Assembly (NCBI RefSeq): GCF_020858115.1
Contig: NZ_JACYMM010000021.1
Coordinates: forward strand, 1 to 44,684
Length of the DNA: 44,684 nt
Direction of reading: 5' to 3'
Source: Janthinobacterium sp. FW305-129
GTDB taxonomy: Bacteria > Pseudomonadota > Gammaproteobacteria > Burkholderiales > Burkholderiaceae_D
The notes under the pieces are model-generated. The model did not search any database, was not told where the DNA came from, and saw nothing but the letters and a program-made list of their open reading frames with translations. The position numbers and the translations under genes were made by a program. Of the stretch, positions 25,741 to 34,968 are shown piece after piece; positions within the stretch are counted from its first letter, which is position 1, and every line of letters starts with the position of its first letter.

Positions 25741-26166
25741 ATGAAAACCCATGGATCGGCCATCTGGTCAGGCGGCATCAAGGACGGCAAGGGCGCCATC
25801 AGCACGCGCAGCGGCGCCTTGCAGGAATACCCGTACGGCTTTGCCAGTCGCTTCGAAGGCAAGCCCGGCACCAATCCCGAAGAATTGATCGGCGCAGCCC
25901 ACGCGGGCTGCTTCACCATGGCCCTGTCGCTGATCCTCGGCGAAGCGGGCCTGACGGCGGAAAAGATGGAAACGACGGCCGAAGTCACGCTCGATAAAGT
26001 GGACGACGGCTTTGCCATCACGGCCGTCCATTTGATCCTGAAAGCGAAGATACCGGGCGCCGACCAGGCGAAGTTCGAAGAATTGACGGGCAAGGCCAAG
26101 GCCGGCTGCCCCGTGTCGAAGTTACTTAAAGCCAACATTACCCTCGACGCTACCCTGCTGCCCTAG
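25741..26166 (+). CDS. osmC: OsmC-family peroxiredoxin
   Basis: A 141-residue thiol peroxidase that reduces organic hydroperoxides. It has the two redox cysteines in family context, C57 in GAAHAGCFTMALS and C123 in KAGCPVSKLL, and the OsmC-type N-terminus with AIWSGGIKDGKG. This points to OsmC more than Ohr. An AGGAG site lies six bases before the ATG. It is the only plus-strand gene inside the riboflavin cluster and overlaps the end of the convergent unknown gene by four bases (CTAG). Confidence 0.93.
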   Translation: MKTHGSAIWSGGIKDGKGAISTRSGALQEYPYGFASRFEGKPGTNPEELIGAAHAGCFTMALSLILGEAGLTAEKMETTAEVTLDKVDDGFAITAVHLILKAKIPGADQAKFEELTGKAKAGCPVSKLLKANITLDATLLP

Positions 26167-27353
26167 ATTTTATCCACGGGCTTGACGGGTTCCACGGGGG
26201 CCACCGGCGCCACCAGCGGCAAGCGCGAGTCGCTGGCCGGCAATGGCCGGTGCATCAAGCCGGGATTCAGGGCTGCATTGTTCAGGTTATACGCGGCGAT
26301 GGCCGCCGCCACGGACGGGTCTTGCGATGAAGGCGGCGGCACGGCCATGCCCGCGGCTTGCGCAGCCAGCTCTTGCGCCTGCGCATTTTGCTGGGCCAGC
26401 GGGGCTTGCGCCGTCGCCAGGCCCGCATCGGCTTGTCCCTGCCCCGCGCGCACCTGCGCCTGGGCCGCCCGCGCGGCGTCCTCCTGCTGCGCCAGCTGCT
26501 CGGCATTCATGCGCTCGCTGTCGATGCGCAGGGCATCCACGCGCTGGCTGTCTGCCCGCTGCGCCTGCAAATCCAGGTTCAGCTCTTCCGCTTCCAGTTG
26601 CTGCTGCAATTCCAGTTGTCGCTGTGCAATCGCGGCCGTTTGCGGCGGCGCCTCGTCGACGGCATGCGGCTGCGCGGCCTGCAGCGCTGCGCCCGTCAAA
26701 TCCGCTTCGACATTGGCCGCCAGCGGCGCGCCCTGCTGCCGGGCCAGCACGGCGCCTACCTGCGCCAGCACGTCCGTTCCTTGTTGCAAGGCGTCCAGGG
26801 TGGCATGGCTGTCGGCCGCATACGCGGCCTGCAACGTGGTCGCATCGACATCTTCATTGCGCAAATCGATGCCGATGCGGGCCAGCTGTGCTTGCGTGAG
26901 CAGGCTGCCGTCCTGCGCCAGCGCGGCCGCCGCATCCGTCGTGCCATCGCCCGACAGCAAATCGTAGCGCTGCGCCAGGCTGCCCGGCATGTCGCCGGCC
27001 GTCGCCAGCTGGCTGGCGTCGATGCCGCTCGTCTGCAGCTGGGCAAACGATTCCGTCAGCTGCCGCGCCAGCGCCAGCAAGTCCTCATTGACATTCACGG
27101 GGGTATTTGCCGCCCTGGCCTCCTCCGTGGCCCCCTGCAAGGCCAGCAATTGCCGGCGCGACAAGGCCACGCCGGACAGGAACTGGCCCAGCGGAGAGAG
27201 GTCGACCTGGGTCGATGACTGAATGGCAAGGGCTGCAGCCGCGCTGGAAGGCGGCACGGGCGTCTCCGGCGCCAGCGGCGCTAGCGTTGCCGCGCCCACG
27301 CGGGGCGTGGCCGGGATGGTATTGGGCACGGTTGCGCGCGAAATCGGGTCCAT
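26163..27353 (-). CDS. Unknown Ala/Gln-rich protein
   Basis: A 396-residue protein I do not recognise. It has no signal peptide or membrane segment. The N-terminal ~50 residues are Pro/Ala-rich. A motif STQVDLSPLGQFLS (~47-60) recalls short segments seen in hook-length or anchoring-type proteins, but this is only a loose resemblance. The middle has helical, aspartate-rich stretches. Residues ~240-325 are a Gln/Glu/Ala-rich predicted coiled coil, and the tail is Pro-rich (VAPVAPVEPVKPV). Codon use and GC match the neighbours. It lies between ribE and osmC, and its stop overlaps that of osmC. It may be a lineage-restricted structural or scaffold protein. Confidence 0.7.
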   Translation of the reverse strand: MDPISRATVPNTIPATPRVGAATLAPLAPETPVPPSSAAAALAIQSSTQVDLSPLGQFLSGVALSRRQLLALQGATEEARAANTPVNVNEDLLALARQLTESFAQLQTSGIDASQLATAGDMPGSLAQRYDLLSGDGTTDAAAALAQDGSLLTQAQLARIGIDLRNEDVDATTLQAAYAADSHATLDALQQGTDVLAQVGAVLARQQGAPLAANVEADLTGAALQAAQPHAVDEAPPQTAAIAQRQLELQQQLEAEELNLDLQAQRADSQRVDALRIDSERMNAEQLAQQEDAARAAQAQVRAGQGQADAGLATAQAPLAQQNAQAQELAAQAAGMAVPPPSSQDPSVAAAIAAYNLNNAALNPGLMHRPLPASDSRLPLVAPVAPVEPVKPVDKI

Positions 27354-27452
27354 GACTGGCCTCCACTGCGGAAAGCTTCATAGTATGCGCGTCTGAAAGA
27401 AAAGCAACACACGCTTGCCAAGGCGGCAGGTGTGTTGCCTTACGCTGTAGCG

Positions 27453-28088
27453 TTAAGCGGCAGCCTTGTCCAGCGACAACATCCGCTCGACATAGCGGGC
27501 GATCAAATCGATTTCCAGGTTGACCTTGCCATCGACCGTCAAATGTTTCAGGGTCGTCATGGCGATGGTGTGGGGAATCAAATTGATCGAAAAGCGGCAG
27601 CCGTTGACGGCGCCCGCGCCCAGGTCTTCCACGCGGTTGACGGTCAGCGATACGCCGTTGACGACGACGGAACCCTTGAAGGCCAGGTATTTCGCCAGTT
27701 CGTGCGGCGCTTCGATCACCAGTTCCCACGATTCGCCCACGGCTTCGAACTTGCGCACGATGCCCAGGCCGTCGACGTGGCCGGACACCAGGTGGCCGCC
27801 CAGGCGCTCGGCCAGGGTCAGGGCTTTTTCCAGGTTCACTTCCGTCGTCGTATCGAGGCCCACGGTGCAATTGAGGCTTTCGCGCGAGACATCGACGGCA
27901 AAGCCCGTGTCCGACTTTTCCACCACCGTCATGCAGGCGCCATTGATGGCGATCGAATCGCCCAGGGCCACGTCGGCCAGCGGCAAGCCGCCCGCGTGGA
28001 TGGTCAGGCGCACGCCTGCGTCGAGGCCGCCTTCGAGTGCTTGCACGGTTTCAATCTTGCCAATGGCGGCAACAATTCCTGTAAACAT
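27453..28088 (-). CDS. ribE: Riboflavin synthase alpha chain
   Basis: A 211-residue enzyme that dismutates two lumazine molecules into riboflavin. It begins MFTGIVAAIGKIE and has the two tandem beta-barrel repeats of the family (MFTG... and CTVGLDTTTEVNLEKALTLA...), with LGDSIAINGACMTV in the first and FKGSVVVNGVSLTV in the second. Normal length. It starts 29 bases after ribD, forming one unit. The symbol ribC is used in some species. Confidence 0.97.
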   Translation of the reverse strand: MFTGIVAAIGKIETVQALEGGLDAGVRLTIHAGGLPLADVALGDSIAINGACMTVVEKSDTGFAVDVSRESLNCTVGLDTTTEVNLEKALTLAERLGGHLVSGHVDGLGIVRKFEAVGESWELVIEAPHELAKYLAFKGSVVVNGVSLTVNRVEDLGAGAVNGCRFSINLIPHTIAMTTLKHLTVDGKVNLEIDLIARYVERMLSLDKAAA

Positions 28089-28117
28089 GGAGCTAACCCT
28101 ATAAAAATGTAAAAATG

Positions 28118-29245
28118 TTAATTTCGTTGCGCGAATCTTGCAAGGATACGCAAATCTTCGCCCACTTGCTGAACCTGGTGAAATTGCAAGGTGCGCTGCT
28201 GTTTGATATCCGTCAATGCGGGCAAGGCAAACATGCCTTGCGCGTCGCCCAGCAAGGTGGGTGCCAGGTAGACCAGCAGCTCGTCGACGCAGCCTTCGCG
28301 GATCAGCGAGCCGTTCAGCCTGGTGCCGGCCTCGACGTGGACTTCATTGATTTGCCGGCGTCCCAGTTCCAGCATCAGCGCGGCCAGGTCGACCTTGCCG
28401 GCCGCGTTCGGCAACAGGATGACTTCCGCGCCGAGCGCCTGCAGTTGCGCCTGTTTCTCCGGGTTGGCCACGGCCGCCACGATCCACGTGCCGCCGCCCT
28501 GCAAGATGCGCGCGTCGAGGCTGATGTCGAGCCGGCTGTCGACGACGATGCGGCGCGGCTGGCGCGGCGTTTCGACGGCGCGCACGTTCAGTTGCGGGTC
28601 GTCCGCCTTGACCGTGCCAATGCCCGTCAGGATGGCGCAGGCGCGCGCGCGCCACGCATGGCCGTCGGCGCGCGCCTGCGGCCCCGTGATCCACTGGCTT
28701 TGTCCGTTGTGCAAGGCCGTCATGCCGTCCAGGCTGGCCGCCGTTTTCATGCGCACCCACGGCTTGCCGCGCTGCATGCGCGAAAAGAAGCCGATATTCA
28801 TTTCATATGCCTCGTCCGCCAGCACGCCCGTAGTGACGGCAATGCCAGCCGCTTCCAGCTTGGCCAGTCCCTGCCCCGCCACCAGCGGATTCGGATCCGT
28901 CATGGCGGCCACGACGCGTCCCAGCCCCGCGCGCACGAGCGCATCGGAACAGGGCGGCGTGCGGCCATGGTGGTTGCACGGTTCCAAAGTGACATACGCG
29001 GTGGCGCCACGCACGTCGTTGCCGCGCGCCGCCGCATTCGCCAGCGCTTGCACTTCGGCATGATCCTGTCCCGCCGCCTGCGTCACGCCGGCGCCGATCA
29101 CCTGGCCATCGCGGACGATCACGCAGCCGATGCGGGGATTGGGCGAGGTCGTGTATAAACCGCGCGCCGCCCATTCCAGCGCCAGGCGCATGCCATCGAT
29201 ATCGTTGAGTATTTCCACGGGCTTCTTTGCTTGAAGGTGAGTCAT
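28118..29245 (-). CDS. ribD: Bifunctional riboflavin deaminase/reductase RibD
   Basis: A 375-residue two-domain enzyme for steps two and three of riboflavin synthesis. The N-terminal deaminase (~18-160) has zinc ligands in HAEVQAL and EPCNHHGRTPPC. The C-terminal reductase (~165-370) has RMKTAASLDGMTAL and HVEAGTRLNGSLI. Full length and intact. The end of the pilin operon lies 12 bases upstream on the same strand, so ribD may receive read-through from it. Confidence 0.97.
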   Translation of the reverse strand: MTHLQAKKPVEILNDIDGMRLALEWAARGLYTTSPNPRIGCVIVRDGQVIGAGVTQAAGQDHAEVQALANAAARGNDVRGATAYVTLEPCNHHGRTPPCSDALVRAGLGRVVAAMTDPNPLVAGQGLAKLEAAGIAVTTGVLADEAYEMNIGFFSRMQRGKPWVRMKTAASLDGMTALHNGQSQWITGPQARADGHAWRARACAILTGIGTVKADDPQLNVRAVETPRQPRRIVVDSRLDISLDARILQGGGTWIVAAVANPEKQAQLQALGAEVILLPNAAGKVDLAALMLELGRRQINEVHVEAGTRLNGSLIREGCVDELLVYLAPTLLGDAQGMFALPALTDIKQQRTLQFHQVQQVGEDLRILARFAQRN

Positions 29246-29257
29246 TGGTCAATCGTG

Positions 29258-29827
29258 TCAGGAACTGTCGGCCACGCCGCTGCAATTGGCCGCTTGCTGC
29301 TGCGGGTCGCACACGCGCACCCTGCCCAGCATATTGATTTTAATATGGCGCACCTGCTTTCCCAAAGTCAGGGACAAGGTGCCCCAGCGCGCCGCCAGGC
29401 TATTGGTCGCGCTGCAACTGCGTCCTGCAGCATTGTAGGCGATATAAAACGGCACCGTGGCCGAGGAAAACACGAACTGGACCGTGATGCCCGCCGGCAG
29501 CGGGTCCTGGCGGAACAGCAATTCGTCGCCACCGTCGAACGCCAGGTTGGCATTGCTGTCAATAAACACCAGCCAACCCGCGCTCCAGTCCGTGCCACCG
29601 GACCCTGCCGGCATCAGCAGCACGCGCCGGCCCCGCGCCATCGCCTGCGCCCGCGTCAATTCGATGGCCGAAAACAAGTCCGTGGCCGCCGCGCGCACCT
29701 GCTGGCGCGCCAGCACATGCTGCAAGCTGGGCAAGGCCGCGGCCGCCAGCAGCGCGGCAATCGCCAGCACGGCCAGCAATTCGAGCAAAGTATGCCCTAT
29801 CCACCGTGGCCGCTGGTGCGTGGCCAT
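29258..29827 (-). CDS. GspH/FimT-type minor pseudopilin
   Basis: A 189-residue minor pilin. A short basic leader ends at Gly before HTLLELL, the prepilin peptidase site with the conserved +5 Glu, followed by a 20-residue hydrophobic helix (VLAIAALLAAAALPSL). The C-terminal half has the GspH/FimT pattern, with AMARGRRVLLMP, GWLVFID and a disulfide-capable pair near the end. It is the last gene of the pilus operon, 12 bases before ribD and 3 bases after the PilE-like gene. It resembles FimT/FimU, which prime type IV pilus assembly. Confidence 0.88.
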   Translation of the reverse strand: MATHQRPRWIGHTLLELLAVLAIAALLAAAALPSLQHVLARQQVRAAATDLFSAIELTRAQAMARGRRVLLMPAGSGGTDWSAGWLVFIDSNANLAFDGGDELLFRQDPLPAGITVQFVFSSATVPFYIAYNAAGRSCSATNSLAARWGTLSLTLGKQVRHIKINMLGRVRVCDPQQQAANCSGVADSS

Positions 29828-29830
29828 GAA

Positions 29831-30334
29831 CTAGGGCCAGCAATGGCTGGCGGGGCCGCTGCTGCCGCGCTGGCCCGTGCTGCTCAAGGACAGCACGCCG
29901 CAATCGGCATCCTGGAACTGCGCGTCGACCTTGGACGTGCCCGGCATGGCCCGCAACAGCACGCATTGCCCGATTGCCAGGCCGGGACAGGCCAGCGCCT
30001 CGATTTCATACGCGCTGCCGGCCACGCCTCCGTCGCCGGACCACCATGGAAATGCTTGCGCCTGCGGTGCCGGCGAGGCCGAGGAAAAGGCCAGATAATG
30101 ATTGTTTTGCGAATAATAGCGTTCCTGCTGCTGCATCAGCCGCAGCAGGAACGCCTGCCCCTGCACCCGCTTGGCCCGCACGACATGGCCGTGATAAGCG
30201 GGCACGGCCAGCGCCAGCAGCAGGCTCGTGATTGCCAGCGCGGACAACAGTTCGATCAGGCTGAAGCCCGGCAGATTGGCAGCAGGAACGCCACCGTGTG
30301 CGGCGAACCGGTCCTGCCTTGCCAACGTCCCCAT
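29831..30334 (-). CDS. pilE: Type IV pilin, PilE-like minor pilin
   Basis: A 167-residue prepilin with a 23-residue leader ending in Gly, then FSLIELLSALAITSLLLALAV (24-44), including the conserved Glu. The globular part has the PilE pattern of RAKRVQGQAFLLRLMQQQERYY and several cysteines (LACPGLAIGQC, DADCG, HCWP). It lies behind pilY1 in the order of the Pseudomonas fimU-pilVWXY1-E operon, which supports a minor pilin role over major pilin. Confidence 0.85.
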   Translation of the reverse strand: MGTLARQDRFAAHGGVPAANLPGFSLIELLSALAITSLLLALAVPAYHGHVVRAKRVQGQAFLLRLMQQQERYYSQNNHYLAFSSASPAPQAQAFPWWSGDGGVAGSAYEIEALACPGLAIGQCVLLRAMPGTSKVDAQFQDADCGVLSLSSTGQRGSSGPASHCWP

Positions 30335-30421
30335 GCGATTTCCCCCTTTCCAACAAGCGCCAGCCGATACGATGCGCAGGCCGGCACGCTTGTCACTTGC
30401 GACACGCAGCCATGCCCACGC

Positions 30422-33400
30422 CTATTTTTTCTTGGCCGCCTCATGCAATTCGCGCCAGTTCGCCACTTCGCGCCAGCTGAGGCGCCGGGCCGGCAGCGGC
30501 GCGCTGACGACCTTGAGCACTGCCCCGCTGGCCGCGCCTGGCAAGCCCGGCTGCAGCACGGCCAGTTCCTTGCGCCCCTCGGCCCGCCCTGCCGCCGTCG
30601 CGGCGCCCACCGTGCTGCTCAATTCCAGCGCCAGCGGCGGCGCGCGCGCCAGGCCATCGAACAAGCGCCCCGTCTGCTCGCCCGCCTGCACGACACCGGC
30701 GCCGTCGGCGGCAAAGCCGCTCAGCACATCGAGCACGTACAGGCGCGTGGCCGGCCTGGCGCAAGCGTCGCGCCCCGGCAGGACGGTATTGAACAGCACC
30801 TTGCCGGCGGCCAATACGGGGCTGCTGATGCCGCGTTCGCCCGTCTGCGCCGTACTGAGAAAATCGAGGTACCAGCCGCGCATGGCGTCGCTGCCCGTAT
30901 AGCGCAGCTCGGCGCCGTCGACGCGCACGCCGCCCGCCGCCTCGCCCAGGCTGCGCTGCTCCAGGTCGGCCCGGCTGCGCGTGGGAGATGTTTCGCGCAC
31001 ATCGTCGTGCACGGCATAAAACGACTGCGACAGGAAGGCGGAAGGCCAGGTATCGCCCGCCTCGGCCAGCTTGCCCGTGCCGAACAGCAGCAGATAGCCG
31101 CCACCGGGCGCGTACGCCACGTTCAGTTGCTGCGTCACGGGCTGGCGCCGGCCCTGCGCATCGCGCGCAACAAAGACGAGCTTGCGCCCCTGGCCATCCT
31201 TCCACGGCGGCCCGCCAGCCAGGTCGAGGCGCCAGATATTGCCCTGCAAATCGCCCGCATACATATACGCGAGCGCGCCGTCGCCGCCCGGCACCACGGC
31301 GGGCGGGCCCAGCGCCTGGGGCATGGAATCCGTGCCCGCATCAGTGTCATGGCCGCCATCGCCACCGCCGCCGGCCACGGGCACCTTGAGGCGGAAGTAA
31401 TTACTTCCCAACATCCAGGGCGTGCCGGGCGCCTTGTCCAGCGCCAGCAGGAAGATGGCGGCGGCCGATGCGGGCGCCGTCGTGTCCTTGCCGTCGTTTA
31501 CATAATTGTTGTAGCCGCTGGCGACGATGGCGAAATCGCGGTAGGCCGGCGCCCCCTCCTTGGCGCCCATATTGATGCGGGCAAAGGCGGGCGGCGCGCG
31601 CACATTGCCCATCAGCCTGTCGTCGCGGTCCGTAAATTCCCACAGCGCACCGTCTTGCGCGAAGCGCGCCGGGTCCGTGATGTCAAGCGCAAACACGCCT
31701 TGCGCCCCGCCGCCCATGCCCGACACCAGCACCGTCTTCCAGTGCCCCGCCGCCAGCACTTCCGCCGTGGCTGCGGCGCCGTCGAGCAGCGGGCCGGGGC
31801 TGTAGTGAGTACTCGCAGCGGCTGCCGCAACGTGCAGCAGCGCCTGCGGCAGATAGGCAAACAATTCGCTGCCCGTGCGCGCATCGAAGGCGTGCAGCAA
31901 GCCGTCGTTGGCGCCCGCATACAGCATTTTCCGGCGCTGCAGCAGCGCCTGGCGGTGCAAGCCATATCCCGCCCCCGGCATGCCCAGCCCCGGCGCGCCC
32001 ACGTACACGAGATTGCCGTATGGGGCCGCGCCCAGGCTGCCAGACCTGCGCCGCAGGAAGCCGCCCGGCTGGCCCGCCTCGTGCGCGCGCTGGCCCAGCA
32101 GATACGCCAGCCTCGCCTCGCCCCGGCCGTCGCCGCCGCCATCGAACGCGCCGCGCTGTTCCGCGTCGAGCCGCGTCCAGGCCAGCGGCATCAGGGCGCC
32201 CTTGGCGTCGAGCGTGTAGACGGGACGCAAGGCCGCTGGCGTTCCATCCGGCGCCTCCTTGTCCAGCCCGCCGGCGCGCCACCTTGGCTTGCCGGGAAGC
32301 AGTGCGCCATCGGCGCCCACGGCAAACGCGGTGCGCGACAAGGTCATGCTGCCATCGGCCAGGCGCAGTTGCGTCTGGAACCAGTACGCCTCTTCCGTGC
32401 CATTGGCCAGCGCCATCAGGGCCGGCCCTGCCAGCGCCGCCGGCAAGCTGCCCTTGTCGGCGGCCGCAAAGGCTGCGCGCAGTCCCGCGATCAAGGCGGC
32501 CGGATCACTGCCGGGCAGGTAATGGGCGGGCCAGCGGCCGTCCAGGCTCCATTCCTCCAGCGCGTTGCCCGCCGCGCTCTTGTAGGGGTTGGCGTCGCCA
32601 TTGGCATCGAGAAAGCCCCCATATTTAGCCGTAAGCAACAAGGGCGTCGCGGCGGGAGTGGCTGCAGATTCGCCGGCCGGGTCGCCCTGGCGCAAGTCGC
32701 CCGCATAGTGCTCGACCTTGGCAAGGCCGTCGTTCTTGCCGCCAGGACGCAGGGCCTGCATATGCGACCAGTAGGCCAGGCCCGCCGCATGGTAGCTGGC
32801 GCCGCCCATCCCGTCGGCCAGCAATTCCAGCGCCGCCAGGTCGGGCCGTGGCGCGGGATTGCCCTGCGCGCCGCCGCTTTCCAGGCTGCCCACCGCATGC
32901 GTCCAGGCCATTGCATCGAACGGCGGCGGCGCAAAACCATCGGGCGCGCGGGCGCGGTCGCCGCTTGACGCGGGAGTCACAGGAACATTGCCGGGCACGT
33001 AGCGGTCGCCCGCCATACCCGCATCGCCGAGGCTGACGACGATGTGGCGTTGGCAACTGGCCGTTTGCGGGTCGCTCCATGGAGCCACGACCGGCAAGCC
33101 GCCATCGATGGCAGGCGGAGCCGTGGCAGGAGGCACTGCGGCGCTCGCTTGCCGCCCCTGCAGGTAGCGCAGCGATTCGTACAGCAATTCGGCCAGCGGC
33201 GCCGCGCTCGCATACGCGCCCGGATGCCCGGCATTGCCGCGGCCCAGGCCATTGATGTAAGCGGTCACCCCGCCGCCAGGGCCCGCAGCTTCAGACATAT
33301 AGACGCCAGTGGCGGGATTCCACTCGGCGCCGGCATTGTCTTGCGGCAAAAAATCAGGCGCCGTCCAGCGCAGCCTGCCCACGTGGGCCAACGGCGCGCG

Positions 33401-34291
33401 CAGCACGCCGCCATACACGGGGCCGGCGCTGGCGGACACGCCGTTCAAGTGGCCAAACACGCCCACGCGCACCCTGCCGCCATGGCGCTGCATGGCGCCC
33501 ACCGGCTTGTAGTTCTTGCCATATGCGAGGCACAAGTCGTCGCGCAGCGGCCCTTCATCGGCATCGCACACGCGCACGCGCGCGAGGAACATGCCGTGCG
33601 TGGCAGCAAAGCCGGGCGCGTCGCAACTGCCGCCCGGGGGGGTGCTGGCGTCGCCGAACAGCAGGCGGTTGCGGCAGGAAACGATGGCCAGTTGCGCCAG
33701 CGCAAATGGCGTCGCCGCCGCCACGCCGGTCTGCAAGACTTTGCGCGGGAAAAAGACAGGGTGGGCATAGAAGTCGATGGGGCTGCCGGCATCGGGCAGC
33801 CAGGCGCGCTGCAACACCGTCTTGCGCACCTCGTCGATGACGCGGTCGCCGCCCGTCAGCGCGTAACGGACGATGTCGAGCATGCTGGCGCTGGCCCAGT
33901 TCAGAAAGTTGCCGCTAAAACTATCGCCGCCGCAACCGTGCAGCGCATCGGCAGGCTTCAGCACGGAGAAGTAAGCGGTCGCTACGCGCAAGTCCGGCAG
34001 CATGACGCCATCCTTGCTGCGGTACGGATAGCTGTAGCACATGCGCGCATGAAAGTAACCGAGGTACTCGCGCTGCGGCGCATAATCGCCGCCGTGCGCG
34101 GCAGCGGCCGCCGCATGCGTGAGGGACAGGTTGAGCAGCAGGTTCGGCGGCACTCTGGCGCCGTGCAAGCCCGCGTCGGCCCGCGCCAGCGTCACGGAAG
34201 GTGCGGCCGCAAGGGCGGCGCCGCAAGCCAGGCAAAACAGGCCGATCAGCAGCAGCCAGGCGGACCACAAAGCGAATGACCAAGTCCTCAT
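30422..34291 (-). CDS. pilY1: Type IV pilus tip adhesin/assembly protein PilY1
   Basis: A 1289-residue secreted protein. A signal peptide (~1-28) is followed by a large N-terminal region that shows no clear von Willebrand A motif, and a C-terminal beta-propeller typical of PilY1 (~750-1200). Propeller segments include KMLYAGANDGLLHAFDARTG, FALDITDP, WEFTDRDDRLMGN and YAGDLQGNIWRLDLAG. DANGDANPYKS is a possible calcium-binding loop but does not lie at the classical position. The start at 34291 overlaps the pilX stop (ATGA), is followed by a signal peptide and excludes an implausible 109-residue extension. PilY1 sits at the pilus tip with the minor pilins and contributes to attachment, surface sensing and pilus extension. 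Confidence 0.92.
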   Translation of the reverse strand: MRTWSFALWSAWLLLIGLFCLACGAALAAAPSVTLARADAGLHGARVPPNLLLNLSLTHAAAAAAHGGDYAPQREYLGYFHARMCYSYPYRSKDGVMLPDLRVATAYFSVLKPADALHGCGGDSFSGNFLNWASASMLDIVRYALTGGDRVIDEVRKTVLQRAWLPDAGSPIDFYAHPVFFPRKVLQTGVAAATPFALAQLAIVSCRNRLLFGDASTPPGGSCDAPGFAATHGMFLARVRVCDADEGPLRDDLCLAYGKNYKPVGAMQRHGGRVRVGVFGHLNGVSASAGPVYGGVLRAPLAHVGRLRWTAPDFLPQDNAGAEWNPATGVYMSEAAGPGGGVTAYINGLGRGNAGHPGAYASAAPLAELLYESLRYLQGRQASAAVPPATAPPAIDGGLPVVAPWSDPQTASCQRHIVVSLGDAGMAGDRYVPGNVPVTPASSGDRARAPDGFAPPPFDAMAWTHAVGSLESGGAQGNPAPRPDLAALELLADGMGGASYHAAGLAYWSHMQALRPGGKNDGLAKVEHYAGDLRQGDPAGESAATPAATPLLLTAKYGGFLDANGDANPYKSAAGNALEEWSLDGRWPAHYLPGSDPAALIAGLRAAFAAADKGSLPAALAGPALMALANGTEEAYWFQTQLRLADGSMTLSRTAFAVGADGALLPGKPRWRAGGLDKEAPDGTPAALRPVYTLDAKGALMPLAWTRLDAEQRGAFDGGGDGRGEARLAYLLGQRAHEAGQPGGFLRRRSGSLGAAPYGNLVYVGAPGLGMPGAGYGLHRQALLQRRKMLYAGANDGLLHAFDARTGSELFAYLPQALLHVAAAAASTHYSPGPLLDGAAATAEVLAAGHWKTVLVSGMGGGAQGVFALDITDPARFAQDGALWEFTDRDDRLMGNVRAPPAFARINMGAKEGAPAYRDFAIVASGYNNYVNDGKDTTAPASAAAIFLLALDKAPGTPWMLGSNYFRLKVPVAGGGGDGGHDTDAGTDSMPQALGPPAVVPGGDGALAYMYAGDLQGNIWRLDLAGGPPWKDGQGRKLVFVARDAQGRRQPVTQQLNVAYAPGGGYLLLFGTGKLAEAGDTWPSAFLSQSFYAVHDDVRETSPTRSRADLEQRSLGEAAGGVRVDGAELRYTGSDAMRGWYLDFLSTAQTGERGISSPVLAAGKVLFNTVLPGRDACARPATRLYVLDVLSGFAADGAGVVQAGEQTGRLFDGLARAPPLALELSSTVGAATAAGRAEGRKELAVLQPGLPGAASGAVLKVVSAPLPARRLSWREVANWRELHEAAKKK

Positions 34292-34956
34292 GGCGCCGCC
34301 CCGGCCGCCTGCTTGCGGTAATAACTTTGCAGCACGACTTGCGTGCTTTCCTGCGCGCCAAAACCGATGGCCGTGATGCGGTACACATAGCTTTCCGTGG
34401 CCAGGCCGCCAGCCACCGTCGCCGCCTGCGCGCCGGGCGGGTGAAACGGCAGCAATTCGATCAGGTAGCGGGGCAGGCGCGACGGCAGGAAACCCTGCCC
34501 CGTCTGCATGACGGCGCCCGTAAACTGGCCATATGGCACGGCGCGGCTGCTCCCTTCGGCGCCATCGAGGTCCGTACTCAGCCAGAGCGCCGGCGCATCT
34601 GGCGCTGCGGGCAGGCACAGGCCCAGCGCGCCGCCGTCACCGCAGCCATCCGTGAACCCGGCCGCGCTGCCTGGCGCGAACAGGCTGCTGCGTCCCGGCG
34701 CGCCGGGCAAGCCTTCGATATCGTTCTGCGCATCCACCAATGCCTCCTCCGCCGCCTGAAACGCGATCTGCCGGTCGCGCTCGCCGCGTGCCGCCTTTTC
34801 GCCCTGCAAGGCCATCTGCGCCGCCGATATGCCCAGCAGCAAGATAATCACCAGCAGGCCCAGCACATACACAAGGGTGGCGCCACCGTGGCGCGCACGA
34901 GGTGAACAACAAGGCAAGCAAGGAGGCAAGCAACAGGTAACGCTCGCGCCAGCCAT
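34288..34956 (-). CDS. pilX: Minor pilin-like protein PilX
   Basis: A 222-residue protein with a hydrophobic N-terminal helix (ATLVYVLGLLVIILLLGISAAQ, ~26-47) and the PilX N-terminal pattern RDRQIAFQAAEEALVDAQNDI. It lacks the usual Glu at +5, a known trait of PilX/GspK-type tip pilins. The leader is long and Cys/Pro-rich, so the true start may be internal. It lies 12 bases after pilW and overlaps pilY1 by four bases. Confidence 0.88.
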   Translation of the reverse strand: MAGASVTCCLPPCLPCCSPRARHGGATLVYVLGLLVIILLLGISAAQMALQGEKAARGERDRQIAFQAAEEALVDAQNDIEGLPGAPGRSSLFAPGSAAGFTDGCGDGGALGLCLPAAPDAPALWLSTDLDGAEGSSRAVPYGQFTGAVMQTGQGFLPSRLPRYLIELLPFHPPGAQAATVAGGLATESYVYRITAIGFGAQESTQVVLQSYYRKQAAGAAP

Positions 34957-34968
34957 CGCGCCGTCCGC

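Noticed and set aside
29231..32968. 1245-codon plus-strand frame antisense to the pilus genes
   Set aside because: It crosses fimT-like, pilE and pilY1 in antisense, is rich in Arg/Gln/Ala/His and shows no domain. PilY1 and the pilins are clearly real.
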